Source of the DNA: Serinicoccus marinus DSM 15273
GTDB taxonomy: Bacteria > Actinomycetota > Actinomycetes > Actinomycetales > Dermatophilaceae
NCBI RefSeq assembly: GCF_008386315.1
Contig: NZ_CP043808.1
Location: forward strand, 1,302,001-1,366,000
Length of the DNA stretch: 64,000 nucleotides
Direction of reading: 5' to 3'
Under the pieces are notes generated by a model. That model saw nothing but the letters and a program-made list of their open reading frames with translations, searched no databases and was not told the DNA's origin. Both the position numbers and the translations under genes were made by a program. The first letter of the stretch is position 1. The number at the start of each line of letters is the position of its first letter. Positions 56,874 through 64,000 of this stretch are shown here, piece by piece.

Positions 56874-57837
56874 GGGCGGTCGGACGCCTAGTCGATGGCT
56901 CCGCGAACGTCGGTCGCGAGTGCGTCTCATACGCGTCCGCCACCGTGGTGCAGAAGGCCCACAGCGGCTCGATCCTCTCTGGAGTCAGCCATCCAGGCTC
57001 GGTACGCGCCTGTCGTTCCGTGCCGCCGAAGCCGAACAGGGCGTCCGCACGGGCGCGGAACTCGTCCGTCGTGAGGGCGGGCACGGACACGCCACTGTTC
57101 TGCCCCGCGTAGGAGCTGAACGGCACCATGACACGACCGTCGGTGTAGAGCGCGACGACCGTGCGAGTGCCACTCACCGCCGGTCCGCGGGCCTCCAGGA
57201 CCACGTGAGTCGGTCCTAGCCGGCGCCGGTGGCCCGCGGCCTCCCACCGGTCGAGGATCGCGCGAACTGTTGTAGCGGTCTCATCCGAGTCGAACTGCTC
57301 CCAGAACTGTGTCAGCGAGGCGGGCCGTTCCTCCTGCTTGGCTCGTTCGACGGTGGCGGTGAACTGGTTCGGCTGCACGACAGCCGTGAAGAGCGGTGCC
57401 CAGGGGCCGTCGTCCACCCGCACTGCTCGCGCCTCCACCAGCCACACGGCGATCCCTCGCTCAGGGTCCAGTTCCCGTATGTCGTTGAGGTACTGCGCGA
57501 CGGCACGGAACTCGTCGCGATGTTCCTCGGCCACGAGAACCAGCCCACGGGCGTCTCGTGCGACGGCGTAGGCCAGCCCACGCGTGAGGTGGTCGTGGTC
57601 CGCACGGCCGTACTGGTTCTCGATGACGAGCTCGCTGCCGTCCGACCCTTGGGCCACGATGTCGATCCGGCGACCACCCGTCGTCGTCACCTCCGATCGC
57701 CCGGCGGCGACGAGCTCGAGGTCCAGCGCCTCACCGAGCTGGTCGAGCCGATCCACGAGGAGAGGCGTGAAGTCGGACGCCTCGCCCGCCCACGCCTGGG
57801 TCAGACGGCCGAAGGATAGCCTGCCCATGTACGCCAT
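56776..57837 (-). CDS. PD-(D/E)xK nuclease-like protein (DUF4268-type N-terminus)
   Basis: A 353-residue protein. Residues about 54-75 (RRIDIVAQGSDGSEL, then VIENQYGRADHDHLTRG) have the D-x(n)-E-x-Q core of a restriction-like nuclease family in which Gln replaces Lys. YAVARDARGLVLVAEEHRDE and AVAQYLNDI follow, as in DUF4268-type proteins. The C-terminal half (residues 190-300) is a mixed domain without a name. The last 35 residues are Pro/Arg/Thr-rich and overlap the 3' end of the convergent Snf2 gene by 98 bases, so the true end may be earlier or displaced by another indel. ATG 57837 is used; no good ribosome site is visible at it or at ATG 57828. It may be a stand-alone restriction factor. 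Confidence 0.7.
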   Translation of the reverse strand: MAYMGRLSFGRLTQAWAGEASDFTPLLVDRLDQLGEALDLELVAAGRSEVTTTGGRRIDIVAQGSDGSELVIENQYGRADHDHLTRGLAYAVARDARGLVLVAEEHRDEFRAVAQYLNDIRELDPERGIAVWLVEARAVRVDDGPWAPLFTAVVQPNQFTATVERAKQEERPASLTQFWEQFDSDETATTVRAILDRWEAAGHRRRLGPTHVVLEARGPAVSGTRTVVALYTDGRVMVPFSSYAGQNSGVSVPALTTDEFRARADALFGFGGTERQARTEPGWLTPERIEPLWAFCTTVADAYETHSRPTFAEPSTRRPTALSGLWPHHRPAARTPRTALSPPPGRTPPPVDP

Positions 57838-57932
57838 GGTCTCTGTCTAGCAGCACGGACCCCGCTGTCGCAGTGACGCCCGGTACGGACACTCACCGAG
57901 GGGGTGTCGTGGGCGGGGACTACGATCACGGC

Positions 57933-59165
57933 ATGGCAGAGGCAGGGGAGACGGTCGCGGTCTACGAGGCCGAGGACGGTGTGCTCGTCTTCGGTAGCGA
58001 GGCGGCGCTGGAAGTATTCGACGACGATGCGGGCCTGGCGTCTAGGCCGCTGTCGGCCAAACACCTGGCGAGGGTGATCGGCTACGCGGGAACAGCTGGC
58101 GGGCAACTCGTCGCAGAGAGCGGACGGTGGGTCAAGCTCACGAGTGAGTCGGCCGCAACTGCCAAGGCTGCAGTTGGTGGCGTCGACAAGCTGACGTCTG
58201 GCGTGATCCGGGGCAAGGGTGGCGAGATCGCCAAGCACGTCCGGTTCGAGAACGTCTCCAAGGTCGGGGCTCTCACGCCTGCAGCACCCGCGGTCCTTGG
58301 CGCCATGGCGACCCAGTACGCCATCGAGTCGGCGCTGGACGACATCACCGCCTACCTCGAGGAGATCGACCGCAAGCTGGACCAGCTGCTCAAGCAGCGC
58401 AAGACCGAGACCCTCGGCCAGATCGGTGGTGTCTCGCTCGCGATCGACGAGGCGGCCTCCATCTACGCTTCGACCGGGACCGTCTCGGGCACCACGTGGT
58501 CCAAGGTGCAGGGCACGTCCCTTGCCCTGCAGACCATTCAGGCCGAGTCGATAGAACAGCTACACGCCCTCAGCGAGGACGTTAAGGCCGCGGCCGGAGA
58601 CGCGGACAAGGCCGCGAAGGTGCTCACCCAGGCCAGGGACGACGTCCAGTTTTGGCTGAGTGTGCTGGCCCGGACGATCGCCCTGCAGGACAGGCAGTAC
58701 GTCCTCGAGCTGGCCCGGGTCGCTGACGAGGACGAGCAGCAGCTGGACGCCCACCGTGAAGGAATCACGGTGGCCAGGTCAGATCGGGTCCGTCGCATCG
58801 TGGCCGGCCTGGAAGCCATCGTGGACTCGGTCACCGCGTCGTCCACGCTGTCCAACGCCGCGAAGGTCGCCAACCCGATCTCCGCGCCGAAGGTCGCTCG
58901 ACAGGCCAACTCCATCGCCGACAGCATCTCCGCCTTCGCGCAGCACGCCGGCCTGGAGCTCGGCGGCTCGGGGTCGGTCGACCTGACCCCGTGGGCCAGG
59001 GCGGCCCGCGGTCTTCTGGTCGAAGCCTCCACGGTCGTGACCACCGCCGGCACAGGTGTGGCGGGCCGTGCCCGGTTGTTCGGTCGGGCGGTCGAGGAGC
59101 GTCGAGACGAGCGGGTCCTGCGAAGGGCGAAGCGGATCGAGGAGAAGCGCTCGGGCGATGCGTAG
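57933..59165 (+). CDS. hypothetical helical protein, possible membrane-active or coiled-coil protein
   Basis: A 410-residue protein not recognised as any family. I used the ATG at 57933 (MAEAGETVAVYEAEDG) because a natural strand-rich domain starts there; upstream codons are glycine-rich. Residues 1-60 look like a small alpha/beta domain. Around residues 110-135 a small-residue hydrophobic helix (VGALTPAAPAVLGAMATQYA) leads into an amphipathic coiled coil (LDDITAYLEEIDRKLDQLL). The remainder is long helices with regular heptads and ends in a basic tail (RRAKRIEEKRSGD). The arrangement recalls helical pore-forming or cell-envelope-bound proteins, but this is only an impression. It stands between the restriction-like gene and ordinary genes, each in its own transcription unit. 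Confidence 0.65.
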   Translation: MAEAGETVAVYEAEDGVLVFGSEAALEVFDDDAGLASRPLSAKHLARVIGYAGTAGGQLVAESGRWVKLTSESAATAKAAVGGVDKLTSGVIRGKGGEIAKHVRFENVSKVGALTPAAPAVLGAMATQYAIESALDDITAYLEEIDRKLDQLLKQRKTETLGQIGGVSLAIDEAASIYASTGTVSGTTWSKVQGTSLALQTIQAESIEQLHALSEDVKAAAGDADKAAKVLTQARDDVQFWLSVLARTIALQDRQYVLELARVADEDEQQLDAHREGITVARSDRVRRIVAGLEAIVDSVTASSTLSNAAKVANPISAPKVARQANSIADSISAFAQHAGLELGGSGSVDLTPWARAARGLLVEASTVVTTAGTGVAGRARLFGRAVEERRDERVLRRAKRIEEKRSGDA

Positions 59166-59388
59166 CAGCACGTGATGCCCTCCTGGGTGCATCGGATCTC
59201 GCTTAACTGAGAGACATCTTCCATCTATGCGAAGTTCCGGAACACCCGGCGAGCCGACCGCTGGCTGGGTTCCTCGACCTGAGCTTCGGTCGCGGCAGAC
59301 CGGGCCCCACTGGGGCGAAATGTGCGTCCGCCCCGAGGAGAATGGCTGAACCCAGGACAGGTCCGGGTGACACGACGACGGAGGCGCG

Positions 59389-60009
59389 ATGCGGCATACC
59401 CCGCACTATCTGATGACCGACCCCGACGAGGTCCGCCGACTGATCCGGAACCATCCGTGGGCCACGATCGTGTCGCCCAGCAGCACCGGGCTGGTCGCGT
59501 CGCACTACCCGGTCATCCTCGACGAGAGCGCCGACGGCCCGGACATCACCATCCTCAGCCACGTCGGTCGTCCCGACGACCGGCTGCACGAGCTGGGGCG
59601 GCACGAGATCCTGGTCATCGTCCAGGGGCCGCACGACTACATCTCGCCCAGCTGGTACGCCCCCGGCGAGCTCGTGCCGACGTGGAACCACGTGACGGCA
59701 CATCTCTACGGGACGCCCGAGATCCTCGACGAGGAGGAGAACTACGCGGCGCTCTCTCTCCTGACCGACCACTTCGAGCGGGACCGGCCCGGCGCTCGCT
59801 CGCTCGCCGAGGACGAGGCGGCCACCCGCCGGGAGGCCAGGGGCGCGGTGAGCTTCCGGATGCGGGTCGACCGGTTCGACGCCCACGCCAAGCTCAGCCA
59901 GAACAAGGCGCCGGAGGTCGTCGACAACGTGATCGACCATGTGGGGGAGCACAACCCCGGGCTCGCGGACGAGATGAAGCGGGTCCGGGAGAGACGCCCG
60001 GCCGGCTGA
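59389..60009 (+). CDS. PaiB-family FMN-binding protein
   Basis: A 206-residue protein of the PaiB family (annotated as FMN-binding negative transcriptional regulator). It has LIRNHPWATIVSPSSTGLVASHYP, quoted in part as HPWATIVSPS, then the flavin-site string SHVGRPDD, HDYISPSWYAP, VPTWNHVTAHLYG, and the family end motif AKLSQNKAPE. Length and motif order are those of the full-length family. GGAGG (59380-59384) lies four bases before the ATG. In Bacillus, PaiB affects protease production and sporulation genes; in actinobacteria most members are uncharacterised. It appears to be monocistronic and convergent with the vapC gene 12 bases away. This is the point where the island gives way to ordinary genes. 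Confidence 0.92.
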   Translation: MRHTPHYLMTDPDEVRRLIRNHPWATIVSPSSTGLVASHYPVILDESADGPDITILSHVGRPDDRLHELGRHEILVIVQGPHDYISPSWYAPGELVPTWNHVTAHLYGTPEILDEEENYAALSLLTDHFERDRPGARSLAEDEAATRREARGAVSFRMRVDRFDAHAKLSQNKAPEVVDNVIDHVGEHNPGLADEMKRVRERRPAG

Positions 60010-60020
60010 ACGGTCGGTGC

Positions 60021-60440
60021 TCAGGCAGCCCAGGGGTCGACGAGCTGGATGCCGGTCAGCTCGAAGTCCTTGGTGTTGCGCGTCGCGCAGGTCGCGGCGT
60101 GCGCTCGGCAGATCGCCGCGATCTGTGCGTCAGCCGTGCTGATGGGCAGGCCCGCCTGCTCACGAGCGACGAGGACGGCGGCGTAGTGATCTGCCGCCGT
60201 GTCGTCGAACGCCAGGACGGCGCTGGTCCCACGGTAGGGCCGGAGCGCAGTCTCGAGCTGGTTGCTCAGCACCATCTTGCGCCGCCCGTCCGGCAGGCGG
60301 CGTACGCCTGCGAGCAGCTCTGCCAGGGTGATCGACGTGATGGCGACGTCGCCGGTGATCGTCTGCAACCATGCCAGCACGTTCGCGTCAGGCTGCGGTC
60401 GGAGCGCCTCGGAGAGGACGTTGGTGTCGAGGACGATCAA
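60021..60440 (-). CDS. vapC: VapC-type PIN-domain ribonuclease toxin
   Basis: A 139-residue PIN protein. The acidic sites are VLDTNVLSEAL (first Asp), ITLAELLAGVRR (Glu), ISTADAQIAAIC (third Asp) and TRNTKDFELTG (last Asp), all intact. The start is TTG 60440, which overlaps the vapB stop as TTGA, so it is translated by coupling; no ribosome site of its own is evident. VapC toxins cleave tRNA or rRNA when freed from VapB. The closest subgroup by pattern is FitB-like, as the antitoxin is FitA-like. Confidence 0.9.
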   Translation of the reverse strand: MIVLDTNVLSEALRPQPDANVLAWLQTITGDVAITSITLAELLAGVRRLPDGRRKMVLSNQLETALRPYRGTSAVLAFDDTAADHYAAVLVAREQAGLPISTADAQIAAICRAHAATCATRNTKDFELTGIQLVDPWAA

Positions 60441-60670
60441 CCGAGATCTGCCGCCCGTGCGATGTCGGTGCGCCCTGGGACGGGGAGGTCCTCGATGCCG
60501 CCGACCTCCTGCGCTGCCCGGAAGAGCGCAAGACCGACGTTGGGGTGTTGCGTGCCCTTCGTGAGGATGTGACGGGCTTCGGCCTCCATGGACCGGCCGT
60601 GCTCCCTCGCCTGGGCCGCCAGCCGCTCCTTCACGGACTGGTCGAGGCCCCGGATGACGATCGATGCCAC
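60437..60670 (-). CDS. vapB: VapB/FitA-type ribbon-helix-helix antitoxin
   Basis: A 77-residue antitoxin. The N-terminal ribbon-helix-helix reads ASIVIRGLDQSVKERLAAQA, then HGRSMEAEARHIL, typical of FitA/Phd-like Arc-fold antitoxins. The C-terminal 30 residues (VGGIEDLPVPGRTD) would wrap the toxin. The GTG at 60670 is preceded by GAGAGGAG. It overlaps vapC by TTGA. It should bind the operator-like repeat 18 bases upstream and repress its own operon with VapC. Confidence 0.9.
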   Translation of the reverse strand: MASIVIRGLDQSVKERLAAQAREHGRSMEAEARHILTKGTQHPNVGLALFRAAQEVGGIEDLPVPGRTDIARAADLG

Positions 60671-60687
60671 GGTGCTCCTCTCGCAGA

Positions 60688-60705
60688 GATATCATCAACG
60701 ATATC
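60688..60705 (-). promoter_or_regulatory. operator-like repeat upstream of vapBC
   Basis: GATATC (60688-60693), a six-base spacer, and GATATC again (60700-60705). Each half is itself a palindrome, and the AT-rich centre may overlap the -10 element of the vapBC promoter. The placement 18 bases before the vapB start fits autoregulation by a VapBC complex. Confidence 0.6.
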
Positions 60706-60787
60706 ACTGGGTCGGGTCGGACGGCAGCACTCCACGGGCACCTGTAGGCTCGCGACCACCGTGACCGCACTCGACGAGGAGTCCGCC

Positions 60788-61858
60788 ATGCCGATCGACA
60801 ACCCCTTCTACACGCCCGAGGTGCAGGGCGCATACGACCTGCACTCACTCGGCTCCTTCGAGCTCGAGGAGGGAGGTGTCATCCCGGACCTGCAGCTCGC
60901 GGTCGCCACCTTCGGCGAGCTCAACGAGGCCAAGGACAACGCGATCCTCATCCCGACCTGGTTCTCCGGCACCCACCAGACCTGGGAGCTGGCCTACATC
61001 GGCGAGGGCCGCGCGCTGGACCCGTCGAGGTATTTCATCGTCGTCGTCAACCAGATCGGCAATGGCCTCTCGACCTCCCCGCACACCGCCGACGGCGAGA
61101 TCGCCATGGCCAACTTCCCGCAGGTGCGCATCGGCGACGACGTCCGTGCCCAGGAGCAGCTGATGCGCGAGGTCTTCGGCATCGACCGGCTCGCCCTCGT
61201 CGTGGGCGGGTCGATGGGTGCCCAGCAGACGTGGGAGTGGGCGGTCCGCTACCCGGACAAGGTGCAGCGGGCGGCGATGATCGCCGGCACCGCGCAGAAC
61301 ACCCCGCACGACTTCCTCTTCACCCAGACGCTCATGGACGCGATCACGTCCGACCCGGGCTGGAACGGCGGCGACTACTCCTCACCGGCCGACGTCGCTG
61401 ACGGGCTGCGCCGGCACGCCGACATCTGGGCGGTGGTGGGTCTGTCCACGGAGTTCTGGCGCTCCGAGTTCTGGCGCAACATCGAGCTGCCGGACGTCAC
61501 CTGGGACACCTTCGAGGAGTTCCGCGACCGCTTCCTGCGGCCGACCTTCGGGGCCATGGACCCCAATGCGCTGCTGAGCATGGCGTGGAAGTGGCAGCGC
61601 GGCGACGTCGCGCGGCATACCGGCGGTGACCTCGCGGCCGCGCTCGGCCGCATCACCGCGAAGACCTTCGTGATGCCGATCGATGAGGACATGTTCTTCC
61701 CGCCGCGCGACTGCGCGCGCGAGCAGGAGCTCGTCCCCGGCAGCGAACTGCGCACCCTGCACTCGATCGCCGGCCACTTCGGGCTCTTCGGGTTCGAGGA
61801 GTCCTACCTCGCCGAGATCGACCAGCACCTCGGCGAGCTGCTCGCGGCTGACGTCTGA
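60788..61858 (+). CDS. MetX-like alpha/beta-hydrolase (homoserine O-acetyltransferase family)
   Basis: A 356-residue alpha/beta-hydrolase. The nucleophile elbow is VVGGSMGAQQTW with Ser in the G-x-S-x-G pattern, the acid is probably in MPIDEDMFFPP, and the His is in IAGHFGLFG. NQIGNGLSTSPH is the strand with the oxyanion part. GAGGAG is six bases before ATG 60788. The family includes homoserine O-acetyltransferase (MetX), but the homoserine-contacting residues cannot be confirmed here, and many MetX-like proteins next to other genes are of unknown substrate. It is divergent from the vapBC pair, in an intergenic region of 117 bases. Confidence 0.85.
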   Translation: MPIDNPFYTPEVQGAYDLHSLGSFELEEGGVIPDLQLAVATFGELNEAKDNAILIPTWFSGTHQTWELAYIGEGRALDPSRYFIVVVNQIGNGLSTSPHTADGEIAMANFPQVRIGDDVRAQEQLMREVFGIDRLALVVGGSMGAQQTWEWAVRYPDKVQRAAMIAGTAQNTPHDFLFTQTLMDAITSDPGWNGGDYSSPADVADGLRRHADIWAVVGLSTEFWRSEFWRNIELPDVTWDTFEEFRDRFLRPTFGAMDPNALLSMAWKWQRGDVARHTGGDLAAALGRITAKTFVMPIDEDMFFPPRDCAREQELVPGSELRTLHSIAGHFGLFGFEESYLAEIDQHLGELLAADV

Positions 61859-61941
61859 GGTCACGCGCAGAACGGTCACAGGTGAGTTGACACCTCCGCC
61901 ACGGAGGGGGTGTGTCAGAGCCGACTCGTACACTTGTCCGT

Positions 61942-63316
61942 ATGAAGTCAGGGTGGGGGAGCGAGGCGGGTGGCGGTCGTGCCGGGGGAGTGTCCGTGCT
62001 GCTGGCTGGTCTGGCTGACTCCCTCGACCGCTCCACGACGGCGCTCGCGTCGCCGGCTCTGCTCCAGGAGAGCGAGCTGGGCGACGTGCTGGGCGCGCTG
62101 GACGGGGTGGCGGCTCGGACGCACGCGTTGCTCGTCGCGGTGGCGCGCGAAGGGCTGGCGCGAGGGTTGCACCAGGAGGCCGGGTTCTCCGACGTCGACT
62201 GGGTCCGGCTGGTATGCCCGGGGCTCGCCTCGCGCACCGCGATCGAGATCGCGATGGTCGCCCGTGCCGCGCAGCAGCGGGTCCACGCCCTCTGGGGGAC
62301 GCCGTCCAGGACTCGACCGTGCCGGTGCACCGCGCCGCCCAGATCCTGCGGGCACTCACGAGGATCCGGCCCGCGCTCGGGAGAGCGAGTATGCCGAGGC
62401 GACTGAGCTCCTGACCGCGGCCGCGGCGCGTGAGGAGTTCGACGAGCGGGACCTGGGCAGGATCACGTCCAAGCTCGTGGCGACGTGCCTGTCCGAGAAG
62501 GAGCAGGTGGCGCGCGCCCAGGCGCGCCACGAGCTGCGTGACGTGCACGAGTCGTCGCTGGCCGACGGGTCGCTGCGCCGGTTCGTGCTGACTGTGGGCA
62601 GCGACGCCGACTACGAGGCCATCAAGGCTGTGCTGATGTCGCCGCTGGCTGCACCGGCGCCTCGCCCCGATGCGACCACGGACGCGATCACCGAGTTGAG
62701 CACGGATGCCGGGGGCGAGGCCGGCCCTGCCACCACCGGCGGTGGGGCTGCTGAGGCCGTCCACGCCACCACTGGCGGCGGACCCACGGTGGCCGGGCTG
62801 GACCTGCGCACCGCGGGTCAACGGCGCTACGACGCGTTCATGACGGTCTTCCGCCGTGGCGTGGCGGGCACGCAGGGTCAGCCCACCACCCCGAAGGCGC
62901 AGGTCATGGTGACCATCGGGCTGCAGGAGCTGCGCGGTGCCCTGGGTGGGACCGGGCGCACGGTGCACGAGGGCACGGTGCCGGCCCACGAGGTGCGTCA
63001 GCTGGCGTGCGAGGCCGACGTCATCCCGGCCGTGCTGGGCGAGGCGGGGCAGATCCTCGACCTCGGGCGGGCCAAGAGGCTGGTCACCCCGGGTCAGCGA
63101 CGGGCGCTGGCGCACCGGGACGGCGGATGCACCTTCCCCGGGTGTCACGTGCCCGCGACCTGGTGCGATGCGCACCACGTCGTGCACTGGGCCCGCGGTG
63201 GCCGCTCGGACCTGGGCAACTACGCGTTGCTCTGTCCTCGGCACCACACCTGGCTGCACCAGCACGACGCGACCGCCGACGTCGACGAGACCGGTGTGCG
63301 GTGGCGGCTGCGATGA
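61942..63316 (+). pseudogene. DUF222/HNH endonuclease (13E12-type), two frameshifts as sequenced
   Basis: If repaired, about 458 residues. The N-terminal DUF222 begins at ATG 61942 and reads through TALASPALLQESEL and AARTHALLVAVAREG to AAQQRVHALWG. The frame then shifts to DAVQDSTVPVHRAAQIL (break near 62295, one G missing from TGGGGA) and again to SEYAEATELLTAAA (break near 62371, one G missing). From there it is open to the stop. The C-terminal HNH is intact: RRALAHRDGGCTFPGC, CDAHHVVHWARGG and LLCPRHHTWLHQH. This family is multi-copy in many actinobacteria and part of it is mobile-element-like; function is unknown. Two deletions, both in short G runs, fit sequencing error, but decay of a repeated gene is also possible. 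Confidence 0.82.
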
Positions 63317-63329
63317 CCCCGCCCCCGCA

Positions 63330-63349
63330 CCCGGCCCGGGCGGGCCGGG
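63330..63349 (+). terminator. possible stem-loop terminator after the HNH gene
   Basis: CCCGGCCCG, a two-base loop and CGGGCCGGG form a perfect 9-bp GC stem 14 bases after the HNH stop. No T tract follows, which is common for actinobacterial terminators. The stem could also be chance in GC-rich DNA. Confidence 0.4.
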
Positions 63350-63527
63350 CTGTCGGGCTGTGCGTCGGGACTCCGGGGCGCACGAGGAAGTGTCGTCGCC
63401 GGCCACAGCAAGGATCCCCGGGCTGACGAGGGCTCAGCCGATGGGGTCGGTCGTGGCAGCCGCAGGACCGGTGATCTCTGGAAGGTCCGGCAGGGACTCC
63501 CGCGTCGTCCCTCGAAGCATGACTGGT

Positions 63528-63549
63528 CCATCCCAGATGTCTGGGATGG
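63528..63549. promoter_or_regulatory. 22-bp palindrome upstream of the lipoprotein gene
   Basis: CCATCCCAGA, TG, TCTGGGATGG: a perfect 10-bp inverted repeat with a 2-base centre, the form of an operator for a dimeric repressor. It lies 94 bases before the GTG at 63643. The rest of the gap 63317-63642 shows only the stem-loop at 63330 and no gene. Confidence 0.5.
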
Positions 63550-63642
63550 CGGTGCCCGCCTCAGCACTGCCAGGGTCGTCGTCACGCCCGACGATGCCGG
63601 GCGGCAGGCGGCAGGGACCTACCGACACCCAGGAGATCGATC

Positions 63643-64000
63643 GTGAACCCAGGAACGAGGCGACGAGAGGGCCGAAGCGACCTTCGACCCTGCCGAGGAA
63701 CCCGCCGGACAGGTCGTTCGTCGGTCGCCTGGGTGGCAATGGTCGCGGGTGTTGCGGTGCTGTCGGCCTGCTCCGGCAGCGGCGCTGACTCGGCGACGGA
63801 CGACGGAACCAGTCAGGCGACCGAACAAGAGGACGCCGCAGCGCAGGAGGCCGACGAAGCGGGCGCAGGTAGTGAGGAGGAGGGCACCCAGGAGCGGGAC
63901 AGCCAGGAGGAGGGCACCCAGGAGCAGGACAGCCAGGAGGGGGACGCCCAGGAGTCGTCGGAGGACACCGAGGCAGACCCGTCCGGCGGGATGGAGCCTG
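63643..64000 (+). CDS. lipoprotein with acidic Glu/Gln-rich repeats, 3' end beyond window
   Basis: Open to the end of the window, 119 residues visible. GTG 63643 has AGGAG seven bases upstream. The first 26 residues are very basic (nine or more Arg), followed by a hydrophobic stretch (VAWVAMVAGVAVLSAC) with a lipobox-type LSAC, so Cys43 would be lipidated after signal peptidase II cleavage. Downstream is a Ser/Asp/Glu/Gln-rich, probably unstructured linker holding the repeat EEGTQERDSQ. A folded domain, if any, lies outside the window, so the substrate or role is unknown. The long n-region is unusual; a later start at the GTG or ATG within it would also give a valid signal peptide. Confidence 0.75.
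   Translation, partial: MNPGTRRREGRSDLRPCRGTRRTGRSSVAWVAMVAGVAVLSACSGSGADSATDDGTSQATEQEDAAAQEADEAGAGSEEEGTQERDSQEEGTQEQDSQEGDAQESSEDTEADPSGGMEP
63877..63936 (+). repeat. two 30-bp tandem repeats in the lipoprotein gene
   Basis: Two units of 30 bases (63877-63906 and 63907-63936) coding for EEGTQERDSQ and EEGTQEQDSQ, followed by a degenerate third unit. They differ at one base, so the array is recent or homogenised. Confidence 0.85.

Noticed and set aside
1..64000. CRISPR arrays, tRNA/rRNA genes, insertion sequences, integrase or att sites
   Set aside because: None seen on reading both strands; no transposase or integrase motif and no regularly spaced repeats.

Overview
The window comes from a high-GC actinobacterium. 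GC is roughly 70% by eye, GTG and TTG starts are common, and gene ends overlap as GTGA/ATGA. A DUF222/HNH (13E12-type) gene, a MetX-like acyltransferase and complete Pgl/BREX-2 genes fit a member of the Micrococcales, perhaps near the Intrasporangiaceae; the family placement is a guess. No tRNA, rRNA, CRISPR array or IS element was seen.

About 58 kb of the 64 kb is a continuous defence island. Left part (1-17.6 kb): an NYN-LOTUS protein interrupted at a 12-G tract; an SMC-like ATPase coupled to a HEPN-type small protein and followed by an unknown gene; a 1769-residue helicase-nuclease coupled to a protein resembling an RNAP alpha-CTD joined to sigma region 4; an EVE-like/HNH nuclease; a DUF2075 (Schlafen-like) helicase with a nuclease-like N-terminus; and an ImmA/IrrE-PIN (DUF4411) pair.

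Centre (17.7-39 kb): a complete type 2 BREX operon on the minus strand, read pglW > pglX > two DUF262 genes > pglY > pglZ > brxD > brxHI. Most junctions overlap, so the operon is probably one translationally coupled unit. The two DUF262 (GmrSD/BrxU-like, type IV) genes sit inside it. The specificity part of pglX is much AT-richer than the rest, which suggests an exchanged target-recognition domain.

Right part (39-57.8 kb): a small CHAT/caspase-like protein divergent from an McrBC pair. Then comes a four-gene minus-strand operon (SbcD-like protein with lost metal ligands, YhaN-like membrane-anchored SMC ATPase, AddB-like nuclease, AddA-like helicase-nuclease), divergent from a Snf2 helicase. 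This five-gene set does not match any defence system I can name and is the best candidate for an undescribed system. A PD-(D/E)xK protein and an unknown helical protein follow.

The last 5 kb is more ordinary: a PaiB-family protein, a VapBC pair with an operator-like repeat, a MetX-like alpha/beta hydrolase, a DUF222/HNH gene and the start of a lipoprotein gene.

A caution for every reader: seven genes carry eight single-base frameshifts (near 746-757, 11521, 30065, 38170, 47225, 54346, 62295 and 62371). Several lie in G runs and most otherwise have full-length, conserved reading on both sides. Uncorrected sequencing indels are the simplest explanation, so these genes are described as they would read if repaired.
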